Origin: Chitinophaga pinensis
Lineage (GTDB): Bacteria; Bacteroidota; Bacteroidia; NS11-12g; UBA9320
NCBI GenBank assembly: GCA_945890595.1
Contig: CAMDCQ010000038.1
Location: 1-15,800 of the forward strand
Length of the DNA: 15,800 bases
Direction: 5' to 3'
Numbering within the stretch: position 1 is the stretch's first letter; each line of letters opens with the position of its first letter. The notes beneath the pieces are model-generated. The model did no database searches and was not told the DNA's origin. It saw only the letters and a list, made by a program, of their open reading frames with translations. The position numbers and the translations under genes were made by a program. Shown in pieces: positions 1-7,250 of this stretch.

Positions 1-1
1 A

Positions 2-118
2 GTTACGCAAAGCATATCGGTTATCACATTTGGTGGCTATAGGGTTGGGATGTATTACGTTCATTTTAAGGAAAATGGCGTTATAAGAGAAAGTTGGACG
101 GTAGTAAGGATAGATTAG
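2..118 (+). CDS. C-terminal end of a protein, probably a T9SS type A sorting tail (partial)
   Basis: The reading frame enters from the left edge and stops at TAG 116-118, giving 38 residues. The tail contains GMYYVHFKENG followed by ESWTVVRID. This pattern (glycine, aromatic beta strand, charged turn with NG, last strand ending in VVR) resembles the C-terminal sorting domain of Bacteroidota proteins secreted by the type IX system, whose last strands typically read like 'sGxYfvrv..ngxxxtkkvvv'. If so, the missing upstream part would be an exported or surface-attached protein and this domain would be cleaved at the outer membrane. Only the end is visible, so neither the cargo nor its length can be judged. 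The match is to a general pattern, and an unrelated beta-rich C-terminus is possible. Confidence 0.5.
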   Translation, partial: VTQSISVITFGGYRVGMYYVHFKENGVIRESWTVVRID

Positions 119-150
119 TTTCGAATTCAATAATATTACTTCGGATTTGC

Positions 151-166
151 ATTCGCGGCGGCGAAT
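151..166. repeat. Inverted repeat, 6-bp stem
   Basis: ATTCGC at 151-156 and GCGAAT at 161-166 are perfect complements around a GGCG loop. The left arm lies within a longer complement, GCATTCGC (149-156) with GCGAATGC (233-240), so two alternative pairings are possible. Confidence 0.6.
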
Positions 167-204
167 CTAGAGCACCAATATCCAAAAATGGTATTAAACC
201 TGAA

Positions 205-223
205 TTCAGCGTTAGACGCTGAA
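205..223. repeat. Inverted repeat, 7-bp stem with 5-base loop
   Basis: TTCAGCG (205-211) and CGCTGAA (217-223) are perfect complements around the loop TTAGA. The geometry is ideal for an RNA hairpin. No T-run follows on the plus strand, so it does not look like a terminator. Confidence 0.65.
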
Positions 224-262
224 CGAGGATTAGCGAATGCTATTGTCGGGGTTAACCTTGCC

Positions 263-278
263 ATTGGCCGGGGCCAAT
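263..278. repeat. Near-perfect palindrome, 7-bp arms
   Basis: ATTGGCC (263-269) and GGCCAAT (272-278) are perfect complements separated by only GG. The spacing is tight for an RNA loop without opening the innermost pairs, and would also suit a protein-binding palindrome or cruciform. Confidence 0.6.
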
Positions 279-283
279 TGTCC

Positions 284-320
284 ACCCAAAGAGCAAATTT
301 CGCAATTGCCTAATTTGGGT
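284..320. repeat. Inverted repeat with nested stem
   Basis: ACCCAAA (284-290) pairs with TTTGGGT (314-320) around 23 bases. Inside, GCAA (293-296) can pair with TTGC (306-309). TCCA (281-284) and TGGA (327-330) allow a further outer pairing. Confidence 0.5.
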
Positions 321-478
321 TAAACTTGGACGAAGCATTTCACAAAGGAAACTATCAAGGTGTGCTACATAAAACTGTTAAAGATTTCCTAGCATCCTAA
401 GCTTAAAGTATAGTCTAAAATTAGGTTCATGAGTAAGCTGCAAAAAAGAGCTAACTTTTATGAAAGCAGTAAAGCAGT

Positions 479-3358
479 TTAGCTCAGCTTACGCGCTACT
501 TCTACCTCACGGAAACCTTCTATAAGGTCATACAGTTCAAGATCATTGTAGTTCTTAATTTGGATACCGCATTCGAAGCCTTTACCTATTTCTTTGGCGT
601 CATCTTTAAATCGCTTCAATGCTTCTATTTCTCCAGTATAAATTACTACGTTGTTACGGATAAGTCTAACCTTATTGCTTCTATACATCTTTCCTTCTGT
701 TTGCATACAGCCGGCTATAGTTCCTACTTTAGTGATTTTGAATACCTCACGTACCTCTGCAGTACCAGTTATTTCCTCTTTTAAGTCTGGAGCTAACATG
801 CCTTCCATGGCAGCTTTAATCTCTTCTATAGCTTGGTATATAATGCTGTATTGCTTTATCTCAACACCTTCATTTTCAGCTAGTTTTTTAGCTGATGGCA
901 TTGGCCTAACTTGGAATCCAATTACGATTGCGTCAGAAGCTTTAGCTAACAGGACGTCATTATCTGTAATTGGTCCTACAGATTTTTGAATAATCTTAAC
1001 TTCTATCTCTTCGGTAGAAAGTCTGAGTAATGAATCAGAAAGTGCCTCACTACTGCCATCTACGTCTGCTTTAATAATTAATTTAAGCTCTTGGAAATGA
1101 CCTATAGCTAGTCGTTTACCAATAGTGTCAAGCGTAAGCATAGAAGTAGTTCGTATAGACTGCTCTCTTTGTAACTGCTCTCGTTTATTGGCTATTTCCT
1201 TAGCTTGAGCTTCATCAGAAAGTACTTGGAACGTTTCACCTGCTGCAGGTGCCGCAGAGAACCCTAGAATAGACACTGGTGAAGATGGTCCTGCCATTTT
1301 CATTGCTTGTCCCCTCTCATTGAACATCGCTTTCACACGTGCAAAATGTTGTCCAGCAATCAGTGCATCACCCACTTTAAGCGTTCCTTCGCTTATAAGA
1401 ACCGAAGCAACTACACCTCTTCCCTTTTCTATCTTAGCCTCTAGTACTGCGCCTTTAGCATTTTTATTAGCATTCGCTTTTAGTTCAAGTAATTCGGCTT
1501 CTAAACTTACTTTTACAAGTAGTTCTTCAATATTGAGTCCTTTTTTAGCAGAAATTTCTTGACACTGATACTTGCCTCCCCATTCCTCTACTAATATATT
1601 CATGGCAGATAACCCTTCTCTTACTCTATCGGGGTTTGCTCCATCTTTATCTATTTTGTTGATCGCAAAAACAATAGGAACATTAGCTGCTTGCGCATGG
1701 CTAATTGCCTCTTTTGTTTGTGGCATTATGGTGTCGTCAGCAGCAATTACGATAATAGCTACGTCGGTCACTTTTGCTCCTCTGGCACGCATTGCTGTAA
1801 AAGCCTCGTGACCAGGTGTGTCTATAAAAGTCATTTTCTGACCGGTTTTCAACTTAACTTCGTAAGCTGCAACGTGCTGCGTTATGCCTCCAGCTTCACC
1901 TGCAATAACATTTGCTTTTCGTATGTAATCCAATAAAGAAGTCTTACCGTGATCCACGTGACCCATTACCGTAACAATTGGATGTCTCGGTTTCAGATCC
2001 TCTTCTCTATCTTCCTCTTGCTCTATCTCAATGGTTTCGTCGGCGTCTACGAAGTTTACTTCGTATTCAAATTCTTCGGCAACTATTTGAATCGTTTCAG
2101 CATCAAGACGTTGATTGATGGAAACCATCATACCAAGTGAGAAACAAGCACCTATGATTTCGTTTACATTTACATCCATCATATTTGCAAGGTCGTTTGC
2201 AGTAACAAACTCGGTTACAGATAGAATTTTACTTTCGACGATATCCTGAAGTTGTTTTTCTTCCCACTTTTTCTTGTGCTCTTCTCTTCTGAATTTCCTA
2301 GCTTTTTGTCTAACCTTACCACCGTGATTTGGGGCTTGCTTAGAAGTAGTCATGTTAGCTAATGTTTTCTTAATCTTATCCTGAATCTCTTTTTGGGTTA
2401 TTTCAGTTTTTTCATGACTTGTGCCAGTTCCGGTTCCTGTGGTCGGACGCGTTCCGGGTTTATCGGGACGTACTTTATCAGGGCTTATTTTTTCGCCACG
2501 TATACGTTTACGTTTTTGCTTTGGCTCATTAGCGTCTCTAGTACGGGTTTTCTTAACTACAGGCTTTATTTCAACTTTACCTAAAACCGTAGTTCCTTCT
2601 AATTTCGAGTACTCTGTTTTGATCTCAACAGGTTCAATTACCTCAGGAATTACTGGTGTTGGTAATGCAGGAGTTTCTGGAGTAGAACTTTCCTGTATAC
2701 TATCGTTTTCTGCAGGTTTCTTAGCTTTTATGCTCGGTTTTTCTGCCTCTTTTTTACTAAATTTAGCGTCTTTTTTCTTAGGAGTATCTAGCTTTATAGT
2801 GCCAAGAATTTTTAAGGTACCAACTTCTTGTACCATTTCTGGCGTTGGCTCTGAAGCAGGAGCAATTGGTTCAGGAATCGTGTTCTCAACCTCAACAACT
2901 TTTTCGGTTTCGGCGGTTACAATCAACTCTGGCTGAGGGATTTGTTCAACTACAATTGGCTCAGGATCAATTTTGGGTGCAATTGGTTCAATCGTTACTT
3001 GGTTGACCTCCGGAGCATCAAATTTAGGGACAAACTTAGCAGACGTATCTTTTACAAAGAAAGTAGGTTCTGGCGTAAATTCTGGCTTTGGTGGTTCAAC
3101 TTTTTTGGTTTCAACTATTTCCGCAGTTTTTGCATCCTTACGAATGTTTATTTCCAGTTGTTGTGATTCCTCCTTGGCTTGCTTATCTTTTTGATAAAAA
3201 CTGAGCAAGTCTTGATACATGGCTTCATCCAGTTTTGCTGTGATTTTTTGCTCCACATCAAAACCTTTGTCTGCAAGGTGATCTACGATAGTTTTCCAAC
3301 TAACATTGAACTCTGTAGCAACCTTATTTATTCTATATGTCTTATTATTATCAGCCAT
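479..3358 (-). CDS. infB: Translation initiation factor IF-2
   Basis: GTPase that delivers initiator fMet-tRNA to the 30S subunit and promotes subunit joining. The 959 residues show an N-terminal IF2N-like helical module (about 1-60), then a long low-complexity linker rich in Pro, Glu and Lys (about 70-340). A basic stretch and a second IF2N-like module (about 378-432) follow. The G domain carries G1 GHVDHGKT (466-473), GGITQH (490-495), G3 DTPGH (513-517), G4 NKID (567-570) and G5 SAKKG (603-607). The beta-barrel and C-terminal fMet-tRNA-binding domains complete the protein. All GTPase motifs are intact and the long linker is normal for Bacteroidota. ATG at 3356-3358 begins MADNNKTYRINKVA, a typical start. 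It is the last gene of the rimP-nusA-infB operon, 50 bases after nusA. Confidence 0.98.
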   Translation of the reverse strand: MADNNKTYRINKVATEFNVSWKTIVDHLADKGFDVEQKITAKLDEAMYQDLLSFYQKDKQAKEESQQLEINIRKDAKTAEIVETKKVEPPKPEFTPEPTFFVKDTSAKFVPKFDAPEVNQVTIEPIAPKIDPEPIVVEQIPQPELIVTAETEKVVEVENTIPEPIAPASEPTPEMVQEVGTLKILGTIKLDTPKKKDAKFSKKEAEKPSIKAKKPAENDSIQESSTPETPALPTPVIPEVIEPVEIKTEYSKLEGTTVLGKVEIKPVVKKTRTRDANEPKQKRKRIRGEKISPDKVRPDKPGTRPTTGTGTGTSHEKTEITQKEIQDKIKKTLANMTTSKQAPNHGGKVRQKARKFRREEHKKKWEEKQLQDIVESKILSVTEFVTANDLANMMDVNVNEIIGACFSLGMMVSINQRLDAETIQIVAEEFEYEVNFVDADETIEIEQEEDREEDLKPRHPIVTVMGHVDHGKTSLLDYIRKANVIAGEAGGITQHVAAYEVKLKTGQKMTFIDTPGHEAFTAMRARGAKVTDVAIIVIAADDTIMPQTKEAISHAQAANVPIVFAINKIDKDGANPDRVREGLSAMNILVEEWGGKYQCQEISAKKGLNIEELLVKVSLEAELLELKANANKNAKGAVLEAKIEKGRGVVASVLISEGTLKVGDALIAGQHFARVKAMFNERGQAMKMAGPSSPVSILGFSAAPAAGETFQVLSDEAQAKEIANKREQLQREQSIRTTSMLTLDTIGKRLAIGHFQELKLIIKADVDGSSEALSDSLLRLSTEEIEVKIIQKSVGPITDNDVLLAKASDAIVIGFQVRPMPSAKKLAENEGVEIKQYSIIYQAIEEIKAAMEGMLAPDLKEEITGTAEVREVFKITKVGTIAGCMQTEGKMYRSNKVRLIRNNVVIYTGEIEALKRFKDDAKEIGKGFECGIQIKNYNDLELYDLIEGFREVEVARKLS

Positions 3359-3380
3359 CTATTGCTAAGCAGTGTTCGAA

Positions 3381-3410
3381 AATAATACTTTAATGGTTTA
3401 AAGTATTATT
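3381..3410 (-). repeat. Intercistronic hairpin between nusA and infB
   Basis: AATAATACTTTA (3381-3392) and TAAAGTATTATT (3399-3410) are perfect 12-base complements around a 6-base loop. The 3399-3410 arm contains two of the three bases of the nusA stop codon. The stem is all A-T except one G-C pair and there is no following T-run in the minus direction, so it is a poor terminator. It may affect RNA stability, processing or nusA/infB dosage. A weak -7-like box (TATTTTCG, 3377-3384, minus strand) overlaps its edge and could give infB some independent expression. Confidence 0.6.
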
Positions 3411-4644
3411 ATTCAAATTCTGCTTCTAGTATTTTCTTAATTTCTTCAATTGTTTCCTTCTCTAACTCAGTGCGTGATACCAAATCTGCATCACTCATTT
3501 CAAGTACACTTTTTGCCGTATCTAGACCGATGCCTTTCAGCTCATCTATAATCCAAGCATCTATTTCGTCTACAAATTCGTCTAAATCAACGTCCATATC
3601 CTCGTCTTCGTTAGATTCTCTGTACACGTCGATAGTATAACCTACCAATTTACCTGCAAGTTTAATGTTGTGTCCTCCTTTACCAATAGCAAGTGATACT
3701 TGATCTGCGGGTAAGAATACGTCTGCTTTTCCTGTTTTGTCATCTAGAGTAATGCTAGACACTTTTGCAGGGCTTAAGCTTCTTTGTATAAGCAACTGAA
3801 TGTTAGAAGTGTAGTTAATGACGTCTATGTTTTCATTTTTCAATTCTCTAACAATGCCGTGTATTCTACTTCCTTTCATACCAACACAAGCACCCACTGG
3901 ATCAATACGGTCATCGTAACTTTCTACAGCAACTTTGGCACGTTCTCCAGGCTCTCGTACTATCTTCTTTACGGTAATTAATCCATCAAGAATTTCAGGT
4001 ACTTCTAATTCAAATAAACGCTCAAGAAACTCTGGAGCTGTTCTACTCAAGATAATCTTAGGATTTGAATTATACATTTCAACGCGAAGTACCACAGCAC
4101 GCATGCTGTCTCCTTTTTTGAAGAAATCTCTTGGAATCATTTCTCTTTTTGGAAGAATAAGTTCATTTCCTTCGTCATCCAAGATCATGATTTCATTTTT
4201 CCAGATTTGGTAAACCTCTCCAGTTACAATTTCACCAACTCTATCTTTATATTTTTTATAGAATTCATCTTTTTCTAACTCTAGAACTCTAGATAAAAGT
4301 GTTTGTCTGGCAGTAAGAATTGTTCTGCGACCAAACTCAGCCATATCAATTTCTTGAATAGCTTCTTCACCAATTTCATAGTCAGCTTCTATTTTTTTAG
4401 CATCTTCTATAGTTATCTCTTTATTGGGATCTTCAACTTCTCCCATGTCCACAATTTCTCTGTTCCTGTATATTTCAAGGTCACCATTGTCGGTATTTAC
4501 GATAACGTCAAAATTATCATCAGAACCATATTTTTTTCTAATCATGGTTCTAAATACGTCTTCGAGTACCCTCATCATGGTGGCTCGATCGATGTTTTTG
4601 AATTCTTTGAATTCCGAGAAAGATTCTACTAATTGTAAGCTCAT
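3409..4644 (-). CDS. nusA: Transcription termination/antitermination factor NusA
   Basis: RNA polymerase-associated factor acting in pausing, intrinsic termination, antitermination and transcription-translation coupling. The 411 residues show the NusA N-terminal polymerase-binding domain (about 1-125), an S1 domain (about 135-200) and two KH domains. The first KH contains GACVGMKGSR (251-260) and the second AIGKGGHN (319-326). An acidic linker (344-362) precedes a helix-hairpin-helix-like tail (IDELKGIGLDTAKSVLEM, about 366-383). Only one such C-terminal repeat is seen, shorter than in Escherichia coli NusA and usual for this phylum. ATG at 4642-4644 lies two bases after the rimP stop, so translation is probably coupled. 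As a termination factor, NusA could act on the hairpin in its own operon leader. Confidence 0.98.
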   Translation of the reverse strand: MSLQLVESFSEFKEFKNIDRATMMRVLEDVFRTMIRKKYGSDDNFDVIVNTDNGDLEIYRNREIVDMGEVEDPNKEITIEDAKKIEADYEIGEEAIQEIDMAEFGRRTILTARQTLLSRVLELEKDEFYKKYKDRVGEIVTGEVYQIWKNEIMILDDEGNELILPKREMIPRDFFKKGDSMRAVVLRVEMYNSNPKIILSRTAPEFLERLFELEVPEILDGLITVKKIVREPGERAKVAVESYDDRIDPVGACVGMKGSRIHGIVRELKNENIDVINYTSNIQLLIQRSLSPAKVSSITLDDKTGKADVFLPADQVSLAIGKGGHNIKLAGKLVGYTIDVYRESNEDEDMDVDLDEFVDEIDAWIIDELKGIGLDTAKSVLEMSDADLVSRTELEKETIEEIKKILEAEFE

Positions 4645-4646
4645 TT

Positions 4647-5102
4647 CTATTTTCGTTTAAAAGATATTTTTACTGTGCTTTTATTTATTTTTTCAAACAG
4701 TATTGTTTGTAGTTCTGTTTTGTTTTTGCCCATCGTTTTAAGTATGGTTATACTTTCGTCGTTCACTTCTGTTAACTCACCTTCTAAGGTTTCATCATCA
4801 CACGTTACGATAAGGTCACGACCGATATGTTGCTTATATTGACGAATATCGATAAGCGGTTGATCTGTTCCAGGAGAAGATATTTCATAACGAATGGGTG
4901 TTTCGTCCAAGTATTCTTCGTCTAGTATTCGTGATACTTTTCGGCTAAGTCGGGTACACAACTTTATATCTACCCCGTTCTCACCATCAATGTAAAATTT
5001 CATACTAGTTTCTGCTTGGTTAGCATCTATGCCGACCAAAAAACAATTGGTTTCTACCAATTCTTCTTCAATTATCCTAGTTATAAGTTGCTTTAAACTC
5101 AA
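4647..5102 (-). CDS. rimP: Ribosome maturation factor RimP (TTG start)
   Basis: Binds the 30S subunit and assists its late maturation. The 151 residues have the two-domain RimP layout: an N-terminal alpha/beta domain with the hallmark EISSPG (73-78) followed by DQPL, then a C-terminal SH3-like domain (about 88-150). The N-terminus IITRIIEEELVE-type helix followed by NCFLVGI matches the family and begins only a few residues from the chosen start. The start is TTG at 5100-5102. The frame continues upstream to a stop at 5127-5129 but contains no ATG or GTG; the only other non-standard possibility is ATT at 5103-5105. It is the first gene of the operon, with a terminator-like hairpin ending about 12 bases upstream of the start. 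Confidence 0.93.
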   Translation of the reverse strand: MSLKQLITRIIEEELVETNCFLVGIDANQAETSMKFYIDGENGVDIKLCTRLSRKVSRILDEEYLDETPIRYEISSPGTDQPLIDIRQYKQHIGRDLIVTCDDETLEGELTEVNDESITILKTMGKNKTELQTILFEKINKSTVKISFKRK

Positions 5103-5114
5103 AATTTGTGTAAG

Positions 5115-5140
5115 AAAAAAGGGGCTTTAAACCCCTCTTT
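5115..5140 (-). terminator. Terminator-like hairpin in the rimP leader (possible attenuator)
   Basis: On the minus strand AAAGAGGGG (5140-5132) pairs with CCCCTTTTT (5124-5116), with one G-U pair, around a 7-base loop, and runs straight into six T residues (5120-5115). This is the form of an intrinsic terminator. It lies after the predicted start of transcription (about 5154) and before the rimP start at 5102, so it would act within the operon leader. Because the operon encodes NusA, autoregulation is plausible but not shown. It might instead be an mRNA-stabilising 5' hairpin. Confidence 0.6.
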
Positions 5141-5157
5141 ATTGTTTTTTACTTGTG

Positions 5158-5187
5158 CAAAAGTAACATTATTTAAACAAACACAAA
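5158..5187 (-). promoter_or_regulatory. Promoter of rimP-nusA-infB
   Basis: On the minus strand TTTG (5187-5184) is followed after 18 bases by TACTTTTG (5165-5158). This matches the Bacteroidota primary sigma factor consensus TTTG / TAnnTTTG in both boxes and in spacing. Transcription is expected to start near 5154, giving a leader of about 50 bases. Confidence 0.75.
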
Positions 5188-5389
5188 AACATATGAGAAT
5201 ACTTGAATAGTGAACTTTGAATTAATGGCTAAAAAAGTACAAACAAAGGCGCAGCAACTAAAGGTCTACTAAAGTTAGGTAGGGGGAACATTTATGAGCT
5301 ACACATGCAAGAAATAGATTCAGGCAGAACTCATTTATGTTACTGTTTTGGTATCATGGAGTTGGCTGCAGTAATAAAAAACCCCCTGA
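5188..5389. other. Intergenic stretch without a supported gene
   Basis: About 200 bases between the rimP promoter and the methyltransferase gene. A 15-codon plus-strand frame starts at ATG 5225 (MAKKVQTKAQQLKVY, stop at 5270-5272), preceded by GAACTTTG, one base from the -7 consensus. A second plus-strand frame is open for 61 codons (5233-5415) but has no start near its beginning. Neither has a recognisable product. They may be remnants of a lost gene or chance. Downstream of the methyltransferase stop the minus strand reads GGGGG followed by six T residues, but no matching C-rich arm is present, so I do not call a terminator. Confidence 0.4.
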
Positions 5390-6286
5390 TTATATCTTTT
5401 TTAACACGTAAACAATAGAGCTGCTTTTCTTGAAAAAAAGAATGGAGTTGAGCAAAGACAAAAGTCCAACCATCAAGGTAGCAGGCATAAAGCTAAATGA
5501 TTTTTTGTAGGAAGCACTAATCAGACAATTATAAAAAGGATCCAATGGTAAATTGTGTTCTTGGACAACTTCAAAACCTCTATCCGCGGCAAATTGGGTA
5601 AAGGTCTCTGAGGTGAAATGCCACAAATGTCGCGGTGTATCATACCCATTCCAGTATTTTCGGTAATATTTTTCTTCTAAACAAAGATGATTAGGCATGG
5701 CAATGATTAGAGTTCCGTCGGCAGTCAGTGTCTGCTTTAGCATGGCAAAATACTCGTCGTAACTATACACATGCTCAAAAACGTGCCACATAGTAGCTAT
5801 GTCATATTCACCTTGAATTTCGTTATTCAAAAACTGTGTTGGAGAGTAGGCCGTTATTCCAAACTTGTCCCGGCACAGGGCTACCGCTTTGTCACTTATT
5901 TCTACTCCAGCTACGTCTAGTCCATTTTGCTTCATAAAATGAATAAAATAACCAGAACCAGAACCGATGTCGAGTAGCCTATTGCCCTTAGCGTGTTTTC
6001 TTATTAATCTGAGCTTATACCTAAGCATCCATTTACGAGCTTGGTGATACACAGTATTTATAATTCCAGCGCTGCTATCACTGTGCTCTACGTACTCTTC
6101 TGTTTCGTAATAGGGCCCAGCATCCATTGCGGACGGAGGGTTAGACGTAAACCGAAAACCACATGAATTGCAATTCTTAATAAAAAAAACCTCATTACTT
6201 ACTAACCAATCGGTTACGGTAAGTTCATCTTTAAATGACGTAGTTCCGCATACAATGCATGCAGAAATCTCTATTTTATTACTCAA
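5390..6286 (-). CDS. SAM-dependent methyltransferase with N-terminal zinc ribbon
   Basis: A predicted class I methyltransferase of 298 residues. An N-terminal Cys4 ribbon is formed by CIVC (10-13) and CNSC (39-42). The Rossmann-type core follows: motif I LLDIGSGSGYF (104-114), the acidic end of strand 2 in GVEI (127-130), and MWHVFEHV (166-173), typical of the Methyltransf_11/23 group. DTPRHLWHFT (216-225) is common in relatives encoded in polysaccharide and cell-surface gene clusters. A hydrophobic stretch near the C-terminus (about 268-285) could touch the membrane. The substrate is not known. The start is TTG at 6284-6286; no in-frame ATG or GTG is seen upstream and the next Met would remove the ribbon. 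It lies 32 bases downstream of the oxygenase gene on the same strand, so the two are probably cotranscribed. Confidence 0.85.
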   Translation of the reverse strand: MSNKIEISACIVCGTTSFKDELTVTDWLVSNEVFFIKNCNSCGFRFTSNPPSAMDAGPYYETEEYVEHSDSSAGIINTVYHQARKWMLRYKLRLIRKHAKGNRLLDIGSGSGYFIHFMKQNGLDVAGVEISDKAVALCRDKFGITAYSPTQFLNNEIQGEYDIATMWHVFEHVYSYDEYFAMLKQTLTADGTLIIAMPNHLCLEEKYYRKYWNGYDTPRHLWHFTSETFTQFAADRGFEVVQEHNLPLDPFYNCLISASYKKSFSFMPATLMVGLLSLLNSILFFKKSSSIVYVLKKI

Positions 6287-6318
6287 GGATATTTGTAAGC
6301 TAATTACGGGTGGAGTGA

Positions 6319-7158
6319 CTATTTTTTTCTCATGTTACGCAAAGTACGATACAGTACGGGAGGCATTATATCTACGGCAAGATTTACCAAGCCATTGTAT
6401 ACTTTCATGGATGCCGAGTCAACCCCTTTGCGCTCTTTAAACAGAGTGGTGTGGTCCTCTAAGCCGTCATTTACTTCTTCTTTAGGCCTGCCGTTGGTGT
6501 AATAATATAAGGCTAAGGATTTTCTGCTTCTATCTTCTGGGCAATTAAGCTTATCGGGATGTCCGTGAAAACTAAAATCTGTTGTAGAAAACATAGCGAC
6601 ACGATTAAAAAGGGGTAAAATTTTAGCGCGGCTTTCAGACATATCAGTTTTCCAGAGTTCAAAATGACCACCATATTCTTCTTTCCAATCTTTATTTAAG
6701 TAAATCAAAAAGTTTAATCTGCGGTCTATGCCTAAGGTGCGGTGCTTATTGAAATCAGCATGTATTTTCAACATACCTCCTGGTTTTATTTGATGGCAAC
6801 CTCCACCTTCAAAATAAGGATCTGCTATTAGGTTAGTTATACCAGAAAGCTCACTCAAAAACATTAAAAAAGGCTCTGAATTGAGAAAGTGCATTAACAC
6901 CTTGGTTTTGGGTCCAAACTTTTGCTCACCCCTGCTAGCTAGTTTTATTTCATTAGGGTTGCTATACTGTATATCGCTTTTATCCCCGAGTTCAGGAAAC
7001 TCAGATAGTACATCACTTAAAAATTCTTCGTTAAAAAAATTATCAAAGTATATACTAGGAAAAGGATCTGCGTTTTGATAACTAGAGGCGTGAGATTTAG
7101 CAAAATCGATAAGTTCTGCGTAGTTTTTATTTAATATTTTGTAATCTCCAATTAACAT
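6319..7158 (-). CDS. 2-oxoglutarate/Fe(II)-dependent oxygenase
   Basis: Predicted non-haem iron dioxygenase of 279 residues, related to the prolyl-4-hydroxylase-like 2OG-FeII_Oxy_3 group. The facial triad is visible as HAD (H133, D135) in a KIHADFN context and a distal His in FHGHP (H198, possibly H200). The 2-oxoglutarate-binding Arg is likely R212 in RKSLALYYY. Strand sequence LNFLIYLN and GGHFELW between these are typical of the family. Substrates in the family range from protein side chains to small molecules and glycan-linked groups, so none is assigned. ATG at 7156-7158. It heads a unit with the downstream methyltransferase and is transcribed away from the DUF2723 gene. All key residues appear intact. 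Confidence 0.88.
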   Translation of the reverse strand: MLIGDYKILNKNYAELIDFAKSHASSYQNADPFPSIYFDNFFNEEFLSDVLSEFPELGDKSDIQYSNPNEIKLASRGEQKFGPKTKVLMHFLNSEPFLMFLSELSGITNLIADPYFEGGGCHQIKPGGMLKIHADFNKHRTLGIDRRLNFLIYLNKDWKEEYGGHFELWKTDMSESRAKILPLFNRVAMFSTTDFSFHGHPDKLNCPEDRSRKSLALYYYTNGRPKEEVNDGLEDHTTLFKERKGVDSASMKVYNGLVNLAVDIMPPVLYRTLRNMRKK

Positions 7159-7178
7159 TTATGTACTATTTATACGGT

Positions 7179-7186
7179 CAAAAATA
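7179..7186 (-). promoter_or_regulatory. -7 box for the oxygenase/methyltransferase unit
   Basis: TATTTTTG on the minus strand fits TAnnTTTG exactly and lies 20 bases upstream of the ATG, predicting a leader of under 20 bases. I see no clear -33 TTTG at the expected spacing. Confidence 0.5.
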
Positions 7187-7250
7187 ATGCCTTTCTGCGC
7201 TTCTAAAAAATGATTACACAATTTTTCAAAAACAGAACGGTATAAATCTT

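Larger units (their letters stand above)
119..478. other. Gene-free region dense in inverted repeats
   Basis: No convincing coding frame is seen on either strand in these 360 bases, which lie between the converging ends of the plus-strand partial gene and infB. The segment holds several perfect or near-perfect inverted repeats: 151-166, 177-195, 205-223, 263-278 and 284-320. There are also longer-range complementary pairs: 149-156 with 233-240, 252-257 with 318-323, and 346-351 with 385-390. No classic terminator (GC stem plus T-run) for infB is evident. What the region does is unknown. It could be a structured RNA, a small palindromic intergenic element, or a decayed sequence. Confidence 0.55.

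Noticed and set aside
205..325. Integron attC-like site, because GTTAGAC (211-217) and GTTAAAC (319-325) fit GTTRRRY
   Set aside because: No matching RYYYAAC partner at suitable spacing, no cassette gene and no integrase are visible. The motif is short enough to occur by chance.
410..478. Intrinsic terminator for infB on the minus strand
   Set aside because: Only a 4-bp AGCT/AGCT pairing around a T-rich loop is present, with no T-run after a stable stem.
2421..2936. 171-residue plus-strand frame inside infB
   Set aside because: It is antisense to the low-complexity linker of infB; the compositional bias there suppresses stops. It has no promoter or family match.
5375..5392. Terminator after the methyltransferase gene (GGGGG followed by six T residues on the minus strand)
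   Set aside because: There is no complementary C-rich arm upstream, so no stem can form.
5233..5418. 61-codon plus-strand open frame as a small gene
   Set aside because: It has no start codon near its beginning, runs antisense into the methyltransferase 3' end, and has no recognisable sequence.
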